From CAYMKE01 sp964390955 (GTDB lineage Bacteria; Bacteroidota; Bacteroidia; Bacteroidales; JBBRXJ01), in the NCBI GenBank assembly GCA_964390955.1, contig CAYMKE010000050.1:1-16272 (forward strand): a stretch of 16,272 nt of DNA, given 5' to 3'. The position numbers and the translations under genes are program-made. This document shows, one piece after another, positions 1 to 5,858 of this stretch; the first letter of the stretch is position 1; every line of letters begins with the position of its first letter. The notes beneath the pieces are model-generated. The model was not told the DNA's origin. It made no database searches and saw only the letters and a list, made by a program, of their open reading frames with translations.

Positions 1-30
1 TGTGATTTGGTGCTTTAATCGCAAAAAAGT

Positions 31-72
31 GACTTTATGGACGGGCTCTAATTAGTGTCCGTCCATAGAGTC
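31..72. repeat. Inverted repeat / stem-loop, 14-bp arms
   Basis: Bases 31-44 (GACTTTATGGACGG) and 59-72 (CCGTCCATAGAGTC) are reverse complements with one mismatch and flank a 14-nt loop. The structure lies downstream of the DctM gene on its coding strand and shares the GTCCATA/TATGGAC core with the larger palindromic element beside it. It is not followed by a T-run on the minus strand, so a simple intrinsic terminator is not obvious. It may be part of the same repeat family. Confidence 0.7.
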
Positions 73-201
73 AAGTGTTTGGATCATAATGTTCGGTAAC
101 GAGGCTTGCGTAGCCCCAAAATGCGCAGTTTACTGGTGTAAATGAGCAATTTTGGGGCAAGCGTAACGAAGTTAGCGGACATTATGGACAAACACTAATT
201 A
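49..201. repeat. Palindromic element with terminal inverted repeats (MITE/REP-like)
   Basis: The ends at 49-67 (TAATTAGTGTCCGTCCATA) and 183-201 (TATGGACAAACACTAATTA) are inverted repeats matching at 17 of 19 positions. Inside, 74-133 and 138-196 form a second, offset, imperfect palindrome around a TGGT loop at 134-137. Both of its arms carry the block GCCCCAAAAT, and both outer ends carry AGTGTTTG. The inner palindrome and the outer repeats cannot all pair at once, so alternative folds are possible. No ORF or transposase is contained and no target-site duplication is evident. The right end includes the TAA stop codon of the DctM gene (199-201). The form is that of a small non-autonomous element or a REP/BIME-like intergenic repeat; the family is unknown to me. 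Confidence 0.6.
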
Positions 202-1494
202 AAATCCTAATATTCTCGGGAGCCAGAGTGATAATTCAGGAATATATGTCACTAACAATAACACGAATATCATTGCTGCCCACATTGGCAGCAAGGAACG
301 TATCACTTTTGTGATACCTATTTTACTAATACTGCAACCGACAAATAAGACCGTTCCAACCGGTGGAGTACATAACCCAACACTTAGGTTTAATACCATG
401 ATGATACCAAAATGGACAGGATCGACACCAATATTAGAAACAACCGGTAAAAACAGAGGTGTAAACACCAAAATAGCTGGTGTTAAATCCATGAAAATGC
501 CTACAACAAGCAATAATATATTAATAATAAGCAGTATAACAAATTTATTAGTGCTTAAATTCAATAATCCTTCAGATATATTTTGGGGTATATTTTGAAA
601 AGACATAACCCAGGAAAGGCCTATAGAAGTTCCTACAAGTAATAATACAATACAGGAGACCAATACAGATCTAAGTAAGATTTGTGGCATGTCTTTCATT
701 TTTATTTCGCCATATAACATTGACAGCAAAAAGGCATATACTACAGCTATAGCTGCGGCTTCAGTTGCTGTAAACATTCCGGCGATAATACCTCCGATTA
801 CGACAATGATCATTCCTAAACTGGGAAGTGCACTTAAAAATTTAATAATTCCTGTTGTAAATCCCACTTTTTCCGCACGTGGATAATTTCTTCGGTATGC
901 AATGGCTGCAGCCACAGCGATTAATGCAAGCCCTGTAAGAATGCCGGGTATATATCCGGCCATAAATAAAGCGCCAATTGATAACCCTCCGGCAGCAAGC
1001 GAATAAACAATCAGTACATTACTTGGCGGAATACTTAATCCTGTTGTGGCAGAAGTTACATTAACAGCTGTATTATAGGATTTGTCATACCCTTCTTTTT
1101 CCATCGTAGGATTCATAAAACTTCCAATTGCAGAAGCAGATGCAGCAGCCGAACCCGAAATAGCGCCAAATAACATATTTGCAAGTACATTCACAATAGC
1201 GAGGCCTCCCGGAAGCCTGCCTACCAATACTTTGGCAAAGTCAATTAGCCTTATGGCAATACCTCCCTTATTCATTAGCTGGCCTGCTAAAATAAAAAAC
1301 GGAATGGCAAGCAGAGCAAAACTATCCAATCCTGTGGATATGCGTTGGGCAATTGTTGTAAATGCAGATAAGACATCTATACTGACCAATAAAGTTAATG
1401 ATGCAGAAATACCAATACTATATGCAATGGGCACTCCTATTGCAAACAGGATAAAAAAACTTGTTACTAATACAATGATTCCTAATAATTCCAT
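199..1494 (-). CDS. TRAP transporter large permease subunit (DctM family)
   Basis: This 431-residue protein is almost entirely hydrophobic, with about a dozen predicted membrane segments, the usual size for a DctM/TRAP large subunit. It is the channel-forming part of a tripartite ATP-independent periplasmic transporter, which couples sodium or proton entry to solute uptake across the inner membrane. Family-like glycine- and proline-rich segments are visible, for example the stretches around AIPFFILAGQLMNKGG and SVGLCTPPVGTVLF. The ATG at 1494 lies 19 bp after the stop codon of the small permease gene, so the two are surely cotranscribed and probably translationally linked. The TAA stop falls inside the terminal inverted repeat of a downstream palindromic element. 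The substrate cannot be read from this subunit; the binding protein suggests an organic acid sugar. Confidence 0.95.
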   Translation of the reverse strand: MELLGIIVLVTSFFILFAIGVPIAYSIGISASLTLLVSIDVLSAFTTIAQRISTGLDSFALLAIPFFILAGQLMNKGGIAIRLIDFAKVLVGRLPGGLAIVNVLANMLFGAISGSAAASASAIGSFMNPTMEKEGYDKSYNTAVNVTSATTGLSIPPSNVLIVYSLAAGGLSIGALFMAGYIPGILTGLALIAVAAAIAYRRNYPRAEKVGFTTGIIKFLSALPSLGMIIVVIGGIIAGMFTATEAAAIAVVYAFLLSMLYGEIKMKDMPQILLRSVLVSCIVLLLVGTSIGLSWVMSFQNIPQNISEGLLNLSTNKFVILLIINILLLVVGIFMDLTPAILVFTPLFLPVVSNIGVDPVHFGIIMVLNLSVGLCTPPVGTVLFVGCSISKIGITKVIRSLLPMWAAMIFVLLLVTYIPELSLWLPRILGF

Positions 1495-1513
1495 ATTTTA
1501 AAATAATTTAAAA

Positions 1514-2017
1514 TTAATCTCTCCTGGTACTTTCTAAGATGTCTTCAGGCAAACCGTATATCATTTCATGTGCAGCATAAAAAATGATTAATAGCCCGCT
1601 TATCGGGAGGCAAAGATACACTATCCCCATCGGAATTTGCATTGTAGAAGATACCTGCCCCATCTCAAAAACAATATATACTAATCGGATTCCACCGACA
1701 ATTAAAACAAAAAAAGCAAACAAAATAATTAACCAATTAATCAGATTGTCCAATTTTCTTTTTTTATCATGTCCTTTTTTTTCAACCCATTGAGGAAATA
1801 GTTCAATGGCAATGTGTTCTTTTTTACCTGATGCATATGCCGACCCAATTAATCCGATCCAGATAAGTAAAAAACTAGCTAATTCCACAGAAAAAGAGCT
1901 GGGAGAGTTTAAAAGATATCTGGAAATAACGTTCCAGACAACGTCAATCACAAGTGCTGTCATTATAATAATTACCAGAGTCTCTAAAAAACGATCAATT
2001 ATTCTTCTTGCTTTCAT
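1514..2017 (-). CDS. TRAP transporter small permease subunit (DctQ family)
   Basis: At 167 residues with four hydrophobic segments (about residues 12-32, 45-62, 92-115 and 128-150), this has the standard layout of a DctQ/TRAP small permease, which associates with the large subunit in the inner membrane. The loop after segment 2 (GKKEHIAIELF) is typical of the family. The ATG at 2017 has no recognisable Shine-Dalgarno, and an array of 8-bp tandem repeats begins only about 10 bp upstream, so the repeat supplies nearly the whole leader of this cistron. It precedes the large permease gene by 19 bp. The order binding protein, small permease, large permease on one strand makes a complete transporter. 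Confidence 0.93.
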   Translation of the reverse strand: MKARRIIDRFLETLVIIIMTALVIDVVWNVISRYLLNSPSSFSVELASFLLIWIGLIGSAYASGKKEHIAIELFPQWVEKKGHDKKRKLDNLINWLIILFAFFVLIVGGIRLVYIVFEMGQVSSTMQIPMGIVYLCLPISGLLIIFYAAHEMIYGLPEDILESTRRD

Positions 2018-2027
2018 ATTATGATTA

Positions 2028-2240
2028 AGTTACTAAGTTACTAAGTTACTAAGTTACTAAGTTTAGAAGTTTAGAAGTTTATAGTTTATAGTTTATAGTT
2101 TAGAGGTTTAGAGGTTTAGAGGTTTAGAGGTTGAGAGGTTTAGAGGTTTAGAGGTTTAGAGGTTTAGAGGTTTAGAGGTTTAGAGGTTTAGAAGTTTAGA
2201 GGTTTAGAAGTTTAGAAGTTTAGAAGTTTAGAGGTTTAGA
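2028..2240. repeat. Degenerate 8-bp tandem repeat array (about 27 units)
   Basis: On the plus strand the array runs as AGTTACTA x4 (2028-2059), AGTTTAGA x2 (2060-2075), a 7-bp variant AGTTTAT x3 (2076-2096), AGTTTAGA x1, then 17 copies of RGTTTAGA (2105-2240; mostly GGTTTAGA, one T-to-G change). On the coding strand of the flanking genes this reads TCTAAACC/TCTAAACT/TAGTAACT. Each unit holds TAA or TAG, and 8 is not a multiple of 3, so every frame is closed within about 24 nt and the array cannot be translated. It lies between the stop of the TRAP binding-protein gene and the start of the small permease gene. No spacers are present, so it is not a CRISPR array. Confidence 0.95.
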
Positions 2241-2295
2241 ATTCACAAGTCATCCGTTTTTTTATTACTATTTTCTTAGTTATGAATTATGTAAA

Positions 2296-3324
2296 TTAAT
2301 TACTATCAATCTTTGTGGAATCAACTTTAAAATTGCGAATGCGTTCAGCCAATTCATATACCTTTGGATTTCTTTTTTTAAAATACTCATAAACAGGCTG
2401 TACGATTTTTCTAAAAGGCTCCTGATCAGGATAAATAATCTCTACACCTGCTTTTTTGACTGCCTCCAACGATTCTTTTTCAGACTTTTCCCAATAAATA
2501 ATTTGTTTTTCCCAGGATTCTTCTGCTGCCTGGCTGACCCATTTCTTTTCTTCATCACTAAGTTTATTCCATGTATGCATACTGATTAACAATACATCCG
2601 GTATTACTGAATGTTGATCCAGGGAATAATATTTACAGGCTTCATAATGATGTGATAAATAAAATGTTGGTGGATTGTTTTCTGCACCGTCAACAACACC
2701 ATTTTGAAGCGCAGTATAAAGTTCACCATAAGATATAGGTGTAGATGAACCTCCCATTGCATTGACTAATTTAACTGATGTTATGCTTAGCATAACCCTG
2801 ATCTTCATTCCTTTCAAATCTGATGGTTTACGAATAGGTTTGTCAACAGTATAAAAACTCCTGCTTCCGGCATCATAAAAACAAAGGCCCCTTAACCAAT
2901 AATTAGTCCCGGAATGCAATATTTCTTTTCCAATTTCACTGGATAATACCTGTATTTTATGTTCATTATTTCTAAACAAATATGGCATTCCCAATGCCCT
3001 GTATTCAGGTACAAATCCTTCCATAACTGCAGCGGATACTTTTGTAATATCAAGACTGCCAATCTGTAACATTTCAAGGCATTGGCGTTCTGTACCTAAT
3101 TGTTCACTCGGATATATTTTTAGATTGAGTTTGTTTCCTGATAGTTCCTTCACCCGTTTCGCCATATATTCCATCCCTTTATGAACAGGATGAGAGATAT
3201 CAAGCCCATGCGCTAACCGTAATATTTTAGTTTCATTAAGTGGTTTGTTTTTACATCCTTGTAGAAAGAATAAAATACTTAATAACAAAATAAAATAATA
3301 CTTTAAACGGAATATTTTTCTCAT
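2296..3324 (-). CDS. TRAP transporter substrate-binding lipoprotein (DctP family)
   Basis: This 342-residue DctP/TAXI-type solute receptor captures a carboxylated substrate in the periplasm and hands it to the membrane subunits encoded downstream. Residues 1-24 form a signal peptide ending in a lipobox (LQGC, Cys24), so the protein should be lipid-anchored; many TRAP receptors in other Gram-negatives are soluble. The family arginine that binds the substrate carboxylate is probably Arg176 in LKGMKIRV, with Arg155 (GSRSFY) and the QNGVVDGAENNPPTF block (207-221) forming other parts of the cleft. The VDGAENNP motif is common in receptors for hexuronates, which suggests but does not prove such a ligand. 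The residues after Cys24 (KNKPLN) lack the acidic patch that sends Bacteroidota lipoproteins to the cell surface, consistent with a periplasm-facing receptor. It is the first gene of the transporter, followed by the 8-bp repeat array. Confidence 0.93.
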   Translation of the reverse strand: MRKIFRLKYYFILLLSILFFLQGCKNKPLNETKILRLAHGLDISHPVHKGMEYMAKRVKELSGNKLNLKIYPSEQLGTERQCLEMLQIGSLDITKVSAAVMEGFVPEYRALGMPYLFRNNEHKIQVLSSEIGKEILHSGTNYWLRGLCFYDAGSRSFYTVDKPIRKPSDLKGMKIRVMLSITSVKLVNAMGGSSTPISYGELYTALQNGVVDGAENNPPTFYLSHHYEACKYYSLDQHSVIPDVLLISMHTWNKLSDEEKKWVSQAAEESWEKQIIYWEKSEKESLEAVKKAGVEIIYPDQEPFRKIVQPVYEYFKKRNPKVYELAERIRNFKVDSTKIDSN

Positions 3325-3444
3325 AATGAAAACAATAGTTTTTTAGTGTTGATGATGGTTTAGTTAAAATAAGCTATACTTATTTTCTGAAATTGTGTGC
3401 TAATATAATATTTTTATTCTGTATTACATCAAAATTTAAATATT

Positions 3445-3945
3445 TTAAACCTGTTTTTTCTTTTCAATGATCTGAATATCCCGAATATCCTCGTTATCAA
3501 TTATAAATTCAACAAATGTTCTTACCTGGTGTATTCCTGATTTACCAGCAGCGCCGGGGTTGATATGGAGAAGGTCTAATGATTTGTCAAACATAATTTT
3601 TAATATATGTGAATGGCCGGATATGAATAGTTTAGGAGGCTTTTTATGAATCTCATTTTTAACTTCCATTGCATAATTACCAGGGGACCCGCCTATATGG
3701 GTAATCCAGACATCTACTCCTTCGCATTGAAACCTGTTATGCATAGGAAAAACAGATCGTACTTCAAAATCATCAATATTGCCATATACTGCTTTAATTG
3801 GAATATTTAATGACTCCAAATCATCTACTACATTCATACCACCAATATCGCCGGCATGCCATATCTCATCACATTTACTTAATGACAGTAAAAAATCCGG
3901 ATCCATGAACCCATGTGTATCTGACATCAATCCAATTTTTTTCAT
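3445..3945 (-). CDS. YfcE/MJ0936-type metallophosphoesterase
   Basis: This 166-residue calcineurin-like phosphoesterase of the small YfcE family is a dimetal hydrolase of phosphodiester bonds in the cytoplasm. All signature metal ligands can be seen in order: Asp9 and His11 (SDTHG), Asp33 (HAGDIGG), Asn56 (YGNID), His83 (THIGG), and His111 with His113 (SGHSH). The length is normal for the family, and there is no signal peptide. The start at 3945 is divergent from rsmE with about 71 bp between them. It is 120 bp upstream of the TRAP binding-protein gene on the same strand, and there is no sign that it belongs to that transport system. The natural substrate of this family in Bacteroidota is not established. 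Confidence 0.92.
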   Translation of the reverse strand: MKKIGLMSDTHGFMDPDFLLSLSKCDEIWHAGDIGGMNVVDDLESLNIPIKAVYGNIDDFEVRSVFPMHNRFQCEGVDVWITHIGGSPGNYAMEVKNEIHKKPPKLFISGHSHILKIMFDKSLDLLHINPGAAGKSGIHQVRTFVEFIIDNEDIRDIQIIEKKKQV

Positions 3946-3968
3946 TCTGTACTTTGTTTCGTATTTTA

Positions 3969-3976
3969 TAAATTTG
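3969..3976 (+). promoter_or_regulatory. Candidate -7 box (TAAATTTG) for rsmE
   Basis: TAAATTTG fits the Bacteroidota primary-sigma -7 consensus TAnnTTTG and sits about 40 bp before the rsmE start in the divergent intergenic region. The only upstream TTTG (3953-3956) is 12 nt away, shorter than the usual spacing of about 19-21 nt, so the call rests on the -7 element alone. Confidence 0.35.
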
Positions 3977-4016
3977 CTAAAATAATAAGTTTTATTTTAA
4001 CATAACATATCATATC

Positions 4017-4727
4017 ATGCAATTATTTTATAATCATAATGATCCTGTTGATAATCAATTCACCTTGGACAAAGAAAAGACAAAGTATTTATTTAAAGTA
4101 TTAAGAAAGCGCAAAGGCGACCAAATACATATAACAAATGGGAAAGGAAATATATTCAATACACGAATTGTTGAAATAAAAACAGACAGGTGTATGTTAG
4201 ACGTGACAAGTGAAACAACTCAATTGAAACAACGCAATTATTATCTCCATATTGGAATAGCTCCCACAAAAAATGTTAGCCGGTTTGAATGGTTCCTCGA
4301 AAAAAGTACAGAAATTGGAATTGACGAAATAACACCCCTTATTTGTGATTATTCTGAAAGAAATACACTGAGATATGAACGGATGGATAAAATTATCGTG
4401 TCTGCTATGGAGCAATCATTAAAAGCATATAAACCTCATTTAAATGAATTAACAGTCCTAAGGGATTTTTTTAAACAAAATAATGGTACTCAAAATTTCA
4501 TCGCACATTGTCAATATCATAACATGCCGCATACTGATTTAAAAAATTTGTCTGTCAATAAAACGACTTCTACTGTATTAATAGGGCCTGAGGGCGATTT
4601 TTCTGAGGATGAGATGAACCTGGCAGCAGATTATAAATTTCAGGCCTTACGTCTCGGCAATTATCGTTTACGTACAGAAACCGCCGGTTTAATGGCCTGC
4701 AGCGCTTTCAGCATAAATGGTTCATAA
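4017..4727 (+). CDS. rsmE: 16S rRNA (uracil(1498)-N(3))-methyltransferase RsmE
   Basis: This 236-residue SPOUT-class enzyme methylates N3 of U1498 in 16S rRNA using S-adenosylmethionine. Residues 1-70 form the N-terminal PUA-like RNA-binding domain. The C-terminal SPOUT domain carries the trefoil-knot SAM-binding motifs LIGPEGDFSEDE (188-199) and LRLGNYRLRTETA (211-223). The family EKSTEIGIDEI segment (95-105) and a degenerate EQSLKAY (132-138), where many homologues read EQSGR, are also present. The length is normal. It is the only long plus-strand gene in the window, divergent from the phosphoesterase and convergent with the sigma-factor pair, with a bidirectional terminator immediately after its stop codon. 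It is a housekeeping gene unrelated to the flanking transport and glycan genes. Confidence 0.97.
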   Translation: MQLFYNHNDPVDNQFTLDKEKTKYLFKVLRKRKGDQIHITNGKGNIFNTRIVEIKTDRCMLDVTSETTQLKQRNYYLHIGIAPTKNVSRFEWFLEKSTEIGIDEITPLICDYSERNTLRYERMDKIIVSAMEQSLKAYKPHLNELTVLRDFFKQNNGTQNFIAHCQYHNMPHTDLKNLSVNKTTSTVLIGPEGDFSEDEMNLAADYKFQALRLGNYRLRTETAGLMACSAFSINGS

Positions 4728-4730
4728 ACA

Positions 4731-4757
4731 AAAAAAGCAGTCAAAATGACTGCTTTT
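4731..4757. terminator. Bidirectional intrinsic terminator
   Basis: AAAAAAGCAGTCA (4731-4743) and TGACTGCTTTTTT (4745-4757 region) form a perfect stem around a very short A-rich loop, with a T-run on either strand. It lies 3 bp after the rsmE stop and 4 bp before the stop of the convergent small gene, and so should end transcription from both sides. Confidence 0.9.
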
Positions 4758-4761
4758 TTAA

Positions 4762-4974
4762 TCAGTTAAGATTTAATTCAATTTCATCTATGGAACTGGA
4801 ACTAAATACAAAGTATGCACTTGCAAAACCGATAATGTTTTTGACTACAAAGTTTTGCACTTTTTGTTCATGTTTGTCTAAAAAATTAGACAAACATTTA
4901 AATTCATCGTCAGACCATTGTTTTTTCCAGTCATAGAAGAAGTTACTTTCATTAGGAGTAGAGTCTTGTTTCAT
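4762..4974 (-). CDS. Small hypothetical protein downstream of the ECF sigma factor
   Basis: With the ATG at 4974 this is a 70-residue protein; an in-frame GTG at 5001 would give 79 residues. I prefer the ATG because neither start has a clear ribosome site. The gene follows the sigma-factor stop by about 20-50 bp on the same strand and ends at a terminator, so the two form an operon. It begins polar and acidic (KQDSTPNESNFF), has an amphipathic charged middle (DWKKQWSDDEFKCLSNFLDKH) and then a moderately hydrophobic stretch (NIIGFASAYFVF), too short and polar to be a confident membrane helix. I do not recognise a family. By position it could modulate the sigma factor, but it lacks the size of a classical anti-sigma protein. 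Confidence 0.7.
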   Translation of the reverse strand: MKQDSTPNESNFFYDWKKQWSDDEFKCLSNFLDKHEQKVQNFVVKNIIGFASAYFVFSSSSIDEIELNLN

Positions 4975-5021
4975 AGGCTTATTGATTTTATAAATAAACA
5001 CTGAAACAAGACAAATTATTG

Positions 5022-5612
5022 TTACATTTTGGTTAAATTTAAATTTTTCTCCTTAATTAATTTTCTAAGATTGATTAAGGCATATCTCATTCGCCCCAAT
5101 GCTGTGTTGATACTTACATTGGTCTGGTCTGCAATTTCTTTAAAACTCAATCCTCCATAATGACGTAATAATATGACTTGTTTTTGGTCTTCCGGTAATT
5201 CTTCAACCAATGACTTCACATCTTCGGTAATCTGGCTATCAACCAACTCATCTTCCACATTTTTATCGGAAAATTTTGTTGTATTGAATACATCCGTTTC
5301 ATAGCTATCATTGGAGAGCATATTCATTTGTTTTTCTTTTCTGAAATAATCAATAATTAAATTATGCGCGATGCGTATTACCCATGAAACGAATTTGCCG
5401 CTTTCTTTATATTTCCCTTGTTTTAGCGAACGAATTACTTTGATGAATGTATCCTGGAATATATCTTCTGCAACTTGTTCGTCTTTTACTATTAATACGA
5501 TATATGTATATACTTTATCTTTATATCTGTTAATAAGCACCTCAATACTTGATTGCTTACCTTCCAGAAATTGCTTGATTAATTGATAATCTGTTAATGC
5601 TTGTTTTTTCAA
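5022..5612 (-). CDS. ECF-type RNA polymerase sigma factor
   Basis: This 196-residue group 4 (ECF) sigma factor redirects RNA polymerase to its own promoters. Region 2 spans about residues 24-93 and includes DEQVAEDIFQDTFIKV and GKFVSWVIRIAHNLIIDYFR, which bind core enzyme and the -10 element. Region 4 spans about 132-183, with the helix-turn-helix LSFKEIADQTNVSINTALGRMRYAL. The start codon is TTG at 5612: the next in-frame Met is residue 96, and an in-frame TAA lies 18 bp upstream, so no ATG is available. A strong AGGAGG lies 5 nt before the TTG, rare for this phylum. No FecR-type anti-sigma gene is adjacent and the SusC here lacks an N-terminal signalling extension, so a link to the glycan locus is not supported. 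It resembles the single, widely conserved ECF factors of Bacteroidota rather than PUL-specific ones. Confidence 0.95.
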   Translation of the reverse strand: MKKQALTDYQLIKQFLEGKQSSIEVLINRYKDKVYTYIVLIVKDEQVAEDIFQDTFIKVIRSLKQGKYKESGKFVSWVIRIAHNLIIDYFRKEKQMNMLSNDSYETDVFNTTKFSDKNVEDELVDSQITEDVKSLVEELPEDQKQVILLRHYGGLSFKEIADQTNVSINTALGRMRYALINLRKLIKEKNLNLTKM

Positions 5613-5617
5613 AACAA

Positions 5618-5623
5618 CCTCCT
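5618..5623 (-). promoter_or_regulatory. Strong Shine-Dalgarno AGGAGG deciding the TTG start
   Basis: The minus strand reads AGGAGG, five bases, then TTG. It is the only near-perfect Shine-Dalgarno noticed in the window and fixes the non-ATG start of the sigma-factor gene. Confidence 0.85.
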
Positions 5624-5684
5624 CTTTTTAGGTTTGACTTAATAAAAATCTTCCTTTATTTAAAAGGGTTCAATAATTATACCA

Positions 5685-5706
5685 TTTTGCATTTTATGCT
5701 GCAAAA
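5685..5706. repeat. Inverted repeat TTTTGCA-N8-TGCAAAA upstream of the sigma gene
   Basis: Bases 5685-5691 and 5700-5706 are perfect 7-bp inverted repeats with an 8-nt spacer, about 75-95 bp upstream of the sigma-factor start. They overlap the candidate -7 box, a position where an operator would be expected. The remaining 246 bp between the sigma gene and the sulfatase (5613-5858) is extremely AT-rich and I see no gene in it. Confidence 0.45.
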
Positions 5707-5709
5707 TTA
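5702..5709 (-). promoter_or_regulatory. Candidate -7 box (TAATTTTG) for the sigma-factor operon
   Basis: The minus strand reads TAATTTTG, matching TAnnTTTG, about 90 bp upstream of the TTG start. The upstream -33 TTTG element is not apparent in the A-rich stretch, so confidence is limited. Confidence 0.35.
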
Positions 5710-5858
5710 ATTATTATTATTATTTTTTTAAAAAGAGTAGTTGTTTTTTCTATAAATTTCGTTTTTTTAGTTAACGTAAAATTTTATTATACAAATTTAC
5801 AATATTTATTTTTACTTTCCAAATTAATAATACGATAAAAATAAAAAAAGCCAATAAT

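Noticed and set aside
74..196. Integron attC site
   Set aside because: The hairpin has a GTTAGCG near its right end and GGTAAC in its left arm, but these do not fit the GTTRRRY and RYYYAAC cores, and no integrase or cassette array is seen.
2028..2240. CRISPR array or coding minisatellite
   Set aside because: The units are 8 bp with no spacers, and stop codons fall in every frame.
2892..3077. Minus-strand 61-residue ORF inside the TRAP receptor gene
   Set aside because: It is an out-of-frame overlap of the strongly supported DctP reading frame.
3325..3444. Promoter for the TRAP operon
   Set aside because: A TTTG and a TATATTAG occur 22 nt apart on the minus strand, but the second deviates from TAnnTTTG and the spacing is off, so it was not listed.
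5022..5612. ECF sigma factor as dedicated regulator of the SusC/D locus
   Set aside because: No FecR-type anti-sigma gene is adjacent, SusC lacks the N-terminal signalling domain, and the gene lies outside the PUL.
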